This document shows, in pieces, positions 58,434-64,000 of a DNA stretch of 64,000 nt. Each line of letters begins with the position of its first letter. The first letter of the stretch is position 1. Under the pieces are notes generated by a model. That model ran no database searches. It saw only the letters and a program-made list of their open reading frames with translations, and had not been told where the DNA came from. The DNA is from Myxococcales bacterium (lineage in GTDB: Bacteria > Myxococcota_A > Polyangia > Polyangiales > Ga0077539): NCBI GenBank assembly GCA_016792845.1, contig JAEUKH010000022.1, positions 124,001 through 188,000 of the forward strand, given 5' to 3'. The translations under genes were made by a program, and so were the position numbers.

Positions 58434-60341
58434 TCAGGGGCAGGCCGCCCCCTCGACGTCGTCGACGATGCCGTTGCAGTCGTCGTCGAGGTTGTTGCAC
58501 TGCTCGGTCTCGGGCGCGAGGGGCGTCGCGCCGCACGCGTAGGTGAAGGTGTCGAAGACCACGGCCTGCGGTGTGGTGGCGGGCGCGGTGCTGCCGTTGC
58601 CGAGCTGCGCGTAGTAGTTGGCGCCCCAGCACAAGAGCGTGCCGTCGGCGAGGGCCGCGCAGCTGTCGCGCCCGCCGCTGTTGAGGGCCCGCGCGCTGTC
58701 AGGGCCCGAGACCTGAACCGGGAGGCTCCGGGCCTGGTTGGTGCCGTCGCCGAGGGTGTTGTACGCGTTGGCGCCCCAGCAGCGCACCGTGCCGTTTCGC
58801 GCCTGGGCGCAGGCGAAGGACTCGCCCGCGCTCACATCGACCATATCATAAAGTACCGGAATCACATCGAAACTGGCCCGTGCAAAGGAGGTGTTCGCGG
58901 TGCCGAGCTGCCCCTGGCCGTTGCCGCCCGCGCAGGCCACGGTGCCGTCGTCGAGGAGCGCGCAGAGGTGCTCGTTGCCGATGGCGACGTGGCGGGCGCC
59001 GCGCGAGAGGGGCAGCCGCACGGGGCTCGTGCGGAGGCCCGCGCTCGGGTCGCCGAGCTGTTGGTAGCGGTTGTCGCCCCAGCACTGAACGCGGCCGTCG
59101 CGCTCGATCGCGCAGGTGTTGTTGGGGCCTGCGACGAGCGACGCGACGGGGCCGAGGCCCGCGACCTGGCGAAAGGCCGTGCGCGCGGTGGTGGTGCCGT
59201 CGCCCAACTGACCGAGGTTGTTCGACCCGGTGCAGAGCACGCGTCGGTCGGCGGTGAGCACGCAGAGGTGCCCCGCGCCCATGGCGATTTCGCGCGCGGG
59301 TGCGAGGCCCGCGAGGGGGGTGGGGCGCAGCCGCGCGTTGCCGTTGGTGTCGCCGAACTGCCCATACGCGGGGGCGCCCCAGCAGCTCACCGTGCCGCCC
59401 GCGAGACGGGCGCAGAAGGCCTGCGGTGAGGCCACAACCTGCATCACATCGCGGAGCACGGGCTGGCTCGCGGGCGCGCGCAAGACGTTGCCCGAGGTGG
59501 TGCCGTCGCCGAGCTGACCGACGTTGTTGAGACCCCAACAGCGCAGGGCTCCGTCGAGCGAGAGGGCGCAGGTGGCGTTGTCGCTGTGGGCCGAGGCGAC
59601 GCTCCGGGCGCCGCACACGTTGGCGCCCTGACGGAGGCAGCGCCCCGCGCCCGCGGTGCAGCGTTGCCCGAGCTCGAAGGCCGTGCAGGTCGGGGTGGTG
59701 CAGCGGCCGTTGAGGCAGCTCCCGCTCGTGCAGACGAGGCCGCAGGCGCCGCAGTGGACGGTGTCTCGGGCGGTGTCGACGCAGGCGCCCTCGCAGCGCT
59801 GTTGCCCGGCTGGGCAGCCGGTGCCGGCGTCGCTCCCGGCGTCGGTGACCGCGGTGCTTCCGGTGTCGTTTCCGGTGTCGTTTCCGGTGTCGTTTCCGGT
59901 GTCGCTTCCGGTGTCGTTTCCGGTGTCGTTTCCGGTGTCGTTTCCGGTGTCGTTTCCGGTGTTGCTGCCGGTGTCGCTGCCGGTGTCGTTGCCGGTGCCG
60001 ATGTCGTTTCCGATGTCGCTGCCAGTGTCGTTTCCGGTGTCGCTGCCCGCGTCGTGGCCCGCGTCGATCGGGGCGAGGGCGTCTTGCGGGGCGGCGTCTG
60101 CGCCGAGGTCGCGCGGCGTCGATGCGTCGTGGCCCGCGTCTGCGGCGGCGTCGATGTTGACAGTGTGAACATCGGCGGCGCGGTCGGTCACGTCGGCGTC
60201 TCCCGCGGCGCGGTCTGCGATGGAGGCATCGACGCCTGCGTCTGACGCGGGCGCGGGAGAGGTTGTACAGCCTGCCGAGACGAGGGCCGCGGTGGCCACA
60301 GAGAGCAAGAAAAGCGCGCGCGACGACGGAGGCATCTTCAA
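58434..60341 (-). CDS. RCC1-repeat lipoprotein with Asn-Asp-Thr linker
   Basis: 635 residues. Signal and lipobox ALVSAGC, then an Asp/Ala-rich segment and a long linker of GNDT and GSDT units. A Cys-rich segment (CPAGQQRCEGACVDT, CGACGLVC) leads to a seven-bladed RCC1-type propeller (CALSLDGALRCWGLNNVGQLGDGT; CAIERDGRVQCWGDNRYQQLGD and similar). The end has CNNLDDDCNGIVDD, the putative metal-binding motif seen in MopE-type surface proteins. Common in myxobacteria; role unknown, likely surface binding. It is convergent with hmuS, 7 nt apart. Confidence 0.85.
   Translation of the reverse strand: MKMPPSSRALFLLSVATAALVSAGCTTSPAPASDAGVDASIADRAAGDADVTDRAADVHTVNIDAAADAGHDASTPRDLGADAAPQDALAPIDAGHDAGSDTGNDTGSDIGNDIGTGNDTGSDTGSNTGNDTGNDTGNDTGNDTGSDTGNDTGNDTGNDTGSTAVTDAGSDAGTGCPAGQQRCEGACVDTARDTVHCGACGLVCTSGSCLNGRCTTPTCTAFELGQRCTAGAGRCLRQGANVCGARSVASAHSDNATCALSLDGALRCWGLNNVGQLGDGTTSGNVLRAPASQPVLRDVMQVVASPQAFCARLAGGTVSCWGAPAYGQFGDTNGNARLRPTPLAGLAPAREIAMGAGHLCVLTADRRVLCTGSNNLGQLGDGTTTARTAFRQVAGLGPVASLVAGPNNTCAIERDGRVQCWGDNRYQQLGDPSAGLRTSPVRLPLSRGARHVAIGNEHLCALLDDGTVACAGGNGQGQLGTANTSFARASFDVIPVLYDMVDVSAGESFACAQARNGTVRCWGANAYNTLGDGTNQARSLPVQVSGPDSARALNSGGRDSCAALADGTLLCWGANYYAQLGNGSTAPATTPQAVVFDTFTYACGATPLAPETEQCNNLDDDCNGIVDDVEGAACP
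59858..60050. repeat. 12-bp tandem repeat coding for GNDT/GSDT
   Basis: About 16 units of the GTGTCGTTTCCG type on the plus strand (minus-strand product: GNDT or GSDT). Many copies are identical, implying recent slippage. Each GNDT contains an Asn-Asp-Thr triplet. Confidence 0.85.
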
Positions 60342-60392
60342 GGGCTCAGTGTGCCCTGAATCGCTCTGAAAGTAGAGCGTTGGCGCGCGCTT

Positions 60393-61835
60393 TCAGAAGG
60401 TCAGCGAGAGCCCGCCGGGGCTCAGGCGCAGGGGCCCTACCGGGGTGAGCAAGGCCGTGCGCTGAAAGCGCGACGACGAGGGCCCCGTGAGGAGGATCAC
60501 GCCGCCGATGAGCGCCGTAAGCCCGCCCGCGCCGATGACGCCGAGCGAGACCCAGCGGGTGATGGCGCTGTTGTCGCGGGTGTCTTCGGCGGTGATGGCC
60601 GCGCGCTGGAGCGGCATGAAGGTCGTGCAGCCGTTGTTGGCGCGACACGCGTCGAAGGCCGCGTTGGCGCTGTCTGCGGCGGCGACGTTGTCTTGGTAGG
60701 TGGGGTTGGTGTCGAGGGCGAACCAGAGCCCGCCGCCGAGGGCCACCGCGAGGCCGGCGCCGACCACGGCGAGACCCGCGGTGCGACGGCTCCGCACCGA
60801 GGCTTCGTACTGCGCGCGATACGCCGGCGTGGGCGCGAGGATCACCGACAGGTTGGTGGTCTGCCCCGAGGCGAGGTTGACGTCGCGCTCGTCGGCGAGA
60901 AAATTGTCGCGCTCGACCCGCAGTCGGTGCGGCCCCGGGGGCAGGGCCTCGCGGCCGTCGTTGTTGAGCCTTCGGCCGCCGAGCGAGACCACGATGTTGG
61001 GCTCGCTCGCGGTGACAAGGAGCCGGGCGGCGATGTCGTCGGCGATGGGTTCGGCCCAGGTGAGCTGCGCCCGCACCCGCGCGCCTGCCCCGACGCTGTT
61101 GACGTCGGTCTCGTAGGTGGTGAAGCCCGGGCGGCGAATCATCACATGGTGAGAGCCCTCGGAGACGGGCAAGGGCGAGGTGGTCGGTGTGGTGGCGACC
61201 ACGCGGCCGTCGATGACGACCTCGGCCCCGGCCACGTTGCAGTCGACGGCCATGAAAGCGGCCTCGGGCACCAGCGGCTCGCTGAGCGCGAGGGTGGTGC
61301 CCCCGGCGATGTCGAACTCCTCTTCGCGGCGCTGAAAGTGCTGCGCCGAGAGGGCGATGCGGTGCCGCCCGGCCGAGACCCTGAGCCCGTTGCGGGCCTC
61401 GCTGGCGGGGCGCACGAGGTTGTCGATGCGCACCTCAAGCCCCGGCGCGTCGAAGCGAACGATCACCGTGCCGATGCGGCCGCGCAGGCGCCCGAGGGCC
61501 GCGTCGATCTCGGCGCGACGCCGGGCCACCACGTCGCGGGGGGCGTCGCGCTCGTACAAGAGCATCGCGTCGAGGGCCTCGACGAAGTGCCCCGAGAGCT
61601 CGTGGGTGGCCGAGATGTTGAAGAGCACCACGGCGTTGCGGGTCAGCTCGTAGGCGCGCTGAAACTCGACCATCGCGGCGCTGTAGTTGTGCTCGTCGAA
61701 GAGCTCGACCCCGCGCTGGTAGCGGTCGCGGGCCTCTGACACCGCCGCGGGCGAGGGCCCGGGCGTCTGGGCCCAAAGCGCCGGCGTGACCGAGAGCGCC
61801 GAGGCCACCAACACGTTGCAGACAATGCGCTTCAC
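60393..61835 (-). CDS. Exported TPR / PEGA-domain protein
   Basis: 480 residues. MKRIVCNVLVASALSVTPALWAQ is a signal peptide. TPR-like helices follow (RYQRGVELFDEHNYSAAMVE), then three PEGA-type beta domains (RFDAPGLEVRIDNL; VAGAEVVIDGRVVATTPTTS; VTASEPNIVVSLGGRRLNNDG, each with a Gly-Arg/Gly-His turn). Two hydrophobic segments near the C-terminus (AVVGAGLAVALGGGLWFAL; LGVIGAGGLTALIGGVILL) probably cross the membrane. Its start overlaps the end of the kinase gene (61832-61835), so it is likely the kinase's partner, a common pairing in myxobacteria. Confidence 0.85.
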   Translation of the reverse strand: MKRIVCNVLVASALSVTPALWAQTPGPSPAAVSEARDRYQRGVELFDEHNYSAAMVEFQRAYELTRNAVVLFNISATHELSGHFVEALDAMLLYERDAPRDVVARRRAEIDAALGRLRGRIGTVIVRFDAPGLEVRIDNLVRPASEARNGLRVSAGRHRIALSAQHFQRREEEFDIAGGTTLALSEPLVPEAAFMAVDCNVAGAEVVIDGRVVATTPTTSPLPVSEGSHHVMIRRPGFTTYETDVNSVGAGARVRAQLTWAEPIADDIAARLLVTASEPNIVVSLGGRRLNNDGREALPPGPHRLRVERDNFLADERDVNLASGQTTNLSVILAPTPAYRAQYEASVRSRRTAGLAVVGAGLAVALGGGLWFALDTNPTYQDNVAAADSANAAFDACRANNGCTTFMPLQRAAITAEDTRDNSAITRWVSLGVIGAGGLTALIGGVILLTGPSSSRFQRTALLTPVGPLRLSPGGLSLTF

Positions 61836-63436
61836 TGGAAGGGGTTCTCCCGCTCGATTCGTGGATGATGTGACCCTGGGCGGTGCCCCTCCGAGGGGTG
61901 CCCGCCGGGCCGTGGCTCGCTCGGTACATTCGGCGCCGGGGCCGTGACCCCAGGCACCCGCGTCGTGTGCGTGTGCTCGCTCGGGGGCGCGCTCGGCGCG
62001 GGCTGCGCGAGGGCCACGAGCACCCGCGAGATGCGCGCGTCGGTGCTGGCCACCAGCACCTCAGTCACGTCGGCGTGATCGGGCGCCGCGAGCCTGAGCT
62101 GGTAGCGTCGACCGTCGCGGGGTTTGAGCACCTCGGCGTGCCCGCGCCCGAGCATCGCGCCGTCGAGCTCGATGGTGGCCGTCGGCGGCTCGACGTCGAC
62201 GCGAAAGGTCACGCTCTCGGCCGCGGTGTCGCCCGTCGTGGGCAAGGTCGTGATGGTGAGCTGGGTCTCGGGTGCGGGCGGCGCGGCGCGGCGCACCACG
62301 ACCCCCACCGCGAAGAGCGCAGAGCCGAGGGCGAGCGCGCCGACCGCCGCCGCGACGCGACCGAGGTGCGAGCGCGGCGCCTGGGGCGCAGGGGTCTCGA
62401 CGCTCACCGGCGGCCGAGGCGCCACCGCCGGAGGGCCGCCGAAGGGCATCGAGGGCTCGGCGGTGCCGTCAGGGCGGGTGCGCGCGTTGGGCGGCGTCGA
62501 GGGGCGAGGGGGCCCTTCGAGCCCGCGGGGCGCGCCCCCCGAGGGCAGGGCTTCGAGGCCCGCAAAGGGTCGTAACGCCTCACGAAATGCGCCGAGCGAG
62601 GCGAAGCGTTGGGCGGGCTCCCGGGCGAGGGCGCGCATCACCACCTCGCAGAGCGCGGGAGGCAAATCGGGGCGCAGCGACGACAGCGCGGGGGGCGCCG
62701 TGGTCACGATGGCGATCAGCATCGCGGGGTAGGTGTCGGCCTGATGGGGGATCTGCCCCGCGAGGGCCTGAAACACGATGGCCCCGAAGGCGTACTGGTC
62801 GGCCGCGGCGCCCACGTTGCGGGCCCCTTGGGCCTGCTCGGGTGACATGTACGCGGGGGTGCCGAGGATCATCCCCGTGGCGGTGAGCTGGGTGTCATCG
62901 TCGACGATCTTCTTGGCGATGCCGAAATCGATCAGCTTCGCCCACGGGGCCTCGTCGGCGCTCTCGACCACGAAGATGTTCTGGGGCTTGACGTCGCGGT
63001 GCACGATGCCCTGCTCGTGGGCCGATTGCAGCGCGCCCATCACGGGGTCGAGGAGCCCGATCACCGCCGCGGGGCTCATCGGCGCCTCGCGACGGATGAG
63101 CGAGGCGAGGCTCTGACCTTGCAGCAGCTCCATCACCATGAAGAGCCGGCCGTGGTCGTCGCCAAAATCGATGACCTCGACGATGTGCTTGTTGCGCACG
63201 GCGTTCGAGGTCTGGGCCTCTTGCAAGAAGCGCTTGGCCACGATGGGGTTGAGCCCGAGCTCGGGCAAGAGCACCTTGATCGCCACGAGGCGCCCGAGGG
63301 TCAGGTGCCGCGCCTCGAAGACCGCGCCGGTGCCGCCCACCCCGAGCACCCGAGAGAGCTGGTAGCGACCCCCAATGATGTCGCCCAACTGCGCGCCGAG
63401 CGAGCGGTCGGAGGGTGAGGACGGGTTGACGCTCAT
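61832..63436 (-). CDS. Ser/Thr protein kinase with periplasmic PEGA-like tail
   Basis: 534 residues. Kinase domain (about 24-290): glycine loop LGVGGTGAVF, Lys54 in VAIKVL, catalytic Asp148 in HRDVKPQN, Asp170 in DFG, and GTPAYMSPEQ. All catalytic residues are present, so it should be active. A Pro-rich linker, one membrane helix (AAAVGALALGSALFAVGVVV, about 360-382) and a PEGA-like domain (FRVDVEPPTATIELDG) follow, ending in a His/Pro-rich tail. Topology puts the kinase inside and the PEGA part outside. Coupled to the TPR/PEGA gene. Substrate unknown. Confidence 0.93.
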   Translation of the reverse strand: MSVNPSSPSDRSLGAQLGDIIGGRYQLSRVLGVGGTGAVFEARHLTLGRLVAIKVLLPELGLNPIVAKRFLQEAQTSNAVRNKHIVEVIDFGDDHGRLFMVMELLQGQSLASLIRREAPMSPAAVIGLLDPVMGALQSAHEQGIVHRDVKPQNIFVVESADEAPWAKLIDFGIAKKIVDDDTQLTATGMILGTPAYMSPEQAQGARNVGAAADQYAFGAIVFQALAGQIPHQADTYPAMLIAIVTTAPPALSSLRPDLPPALCEVVMRALAREPAQRFASLGAFREALRPFAGLEALPSGGAPRGLEGPPRPSTPPNARTRPDGTAEPSMPFGGPPAVAPRPPVSVETPAPQAPRSHLGRVAAAVGALALGSALFAVGVVVRRAAPPAPETQLTITTLPTTGDTAAESVTFRVDVEPPTATIELDGAMLGRGHAEVLKPRDGRRYQLRLAAPDHADVTEVLVASTDARISRVLVALAQPAPSAPPSEHTHTTRVPGVTAPAPNVPSEPRPGGHPSEGHRPGSHHPRIERENPFQ

Positions 63437-63453
63437 ACCGTGCCCGTCGGCGC

Positions 63454-63957
63454 TCAGGGGCGCCCGGCGTCGAGGCTGGCGTCGTCGCCCGTCGCGTCGC
63501 CGACGCTGCGCGGCCCGGCGTCACGGAAATCGCAGACCCCGACGTCATTGACGGCGATGCAGCGGGCCCCGGGGTCGAGGGCCGTCGAGACGCAGTCGCG
63601 GTCGGTGCGGCACTGGTCGGCGCAGCGCCCGTCGCGGGTGCACACGTAGGGCTCGCGGCAGTCGCTGTGATAGACGCAGAAGCCGTTCTCGCCCGGCGGG
63701 AGGCACACGCTCTGCCCGCGCTCGCCCGACGAGAGGCAGCGCCACCCCGCGGGGCAGTCGCGGTCGGGGCTGCGGCCGTTGCTAGAGTCGGGGTTGCAAG
63801 GCTGGCGACAGAAGCGCCCCGCGCACACGAGGGGGCTCGCGCAGTCTGTGTTGAAAATGCACTGCCCTTCGGGGATCTCGCGGGTCTTGCAGGCCATCAC
63901 CAGCGCGGCCACGACCATCGAACCCACGGCCCACGGCCCGAACTTCTTCCACACCAT
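63454..63957 (-). CDS. Cys-rich lipoprotein
   Basis: 167 residues. ATG at 63957 gives AVGSMVVAALVMAC, a lipoprotein signal; an in-frame start at 63978 adds seven residues. The mature part has repeated short disulfide-type modules (CIFNTDCASPLVCAGRFC, CVYHSDCREPYVC, DQCRTDRDC), like small EGF/dickkopf-type repeats of myxobacterial surface proteins. It ends in an Asp/Ala-rich tail. It lies 18 nt upstream of the kinase on the same strand and may be transcribed with it. Window end at 64000 is 43 nt away; nothing else is visible there. Confidence 0.8.
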   Translation of the reverse strand: MVWKKFGPWAVGSMVVAALVMACKTREIPEGQCIFNTDCASPLVCAGRFCRQPCNPDSSNGRSPDRDCPAGWRCLSSGERGQSVCLPPGENGFCVYHSDCREPYVCTRDGRCADQCRTDRDCVSTALDPGARCIAVNDVGVCDFRDAGPRSVGDATGDDASLDAGRP

Positions 63958-64000
63958 GTGCCTTGCCCCAAGAATCATAGAGAGCCTGCGAGGTTACGGC

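Noticed and set aside
1..64000. tRNA, rRNA, riboswitch, insertion sequence, prophage or integrase
   Set aside because: No cloverleaf, rRNA core sequence, transposase motif or terminal inverted repeats were seen by eye; a covariance-model search would be needed to exclude small RNAs.

Overview
The window is a high-GC (roughly 70%), densely coded chromosomal segment with no rRNA or tRNA genes, CRISPR arrays, insertion sequences or phage genes that I could find. Gene content points to a member of the Myxococcota (Deltaproteobacteria in the older sense). The evidence is many secreted lipoproteins with Asp-Ala-Gly or Asn-Asp-Thr linkers, a MYXO-CTERM-like sorting tail, Ser/Thr kinase and PEGA proteins, RCC1 and PD40 propellers, and a sigma-54 activator. 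Genus cannot be read from the sequence.

Layout. 1-7093 is the end of the spc operon and the alpha operon (rpsE-rpmD-rplO-secY-adk-infA-rpmJ-rpsM-rpsK-rpsD-rpoA-rplQ). 7138-10585 is a three-gene cassette of class III aminotransferase, LuxE-like acyl-protein synthetase and LuxC-like acyl reductase, which could convert an acid to an aldehyde and then an amine. 10582-20594 holds housekeeping and unknown genes: metallophosphoesterase, CpXC-like protein, GTP cyclohydrolase, Lon-N protein, YajQ, RimO, ferredoxin. 21375-24894 is a peroxide-defence block: a GAF/AAA+ sigma-54 activator divergent from ahpC-ahpD-dps, with tandem operator-like repeats and a -24/-12 promoter between them.

24891-41335 is rich in secreted proteins: a propeller lipoprotein, a pectate lyase, a Cys-Ser-Gly-tailed protein coupled to an Lgt-like membrane enzyme, a PAS kinase, a MYXO-CTERM protein and a PD40/CxxCH lipoprotein. 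It continues with hemW, a DEDD exonuclease, a eukaryote-type peptidyl-arginine deiminase coupled to a HEAT protein, and a PpiC isomerase. 41428-47766 holds a pseudokinase and Zn-ribbon or proline-rich proteins of unknown role. 47843-56388 contains a TMEM260/DUF2723 membrane protein, lipoproteins, an incomplete branched-chain amino-acid ABC operon (livM, fused livGF) that ends in a receiver-XRE regulator, a GFA protein and an M74-like peptidase.

56390-58426 is what remains of a heme-uptake locus: hmuY and receptor remnants and a 5'-truncated hmuV next to an intact hmuS. 58434-63957 holds an RCC1 lipoprotein, a TPR/PEGA protein, a Ser/Thr kinase and a Cys-rich lipoprotein. No gap between genes exceeds 300 bases. 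Several secreted-protein genes have a TAnnnT -10 element only 6-13 nt before the start codon, suggesting leaderless or nearly leaderless mRNAs. All functions are inferred from motifs read by eye; no database search was run.
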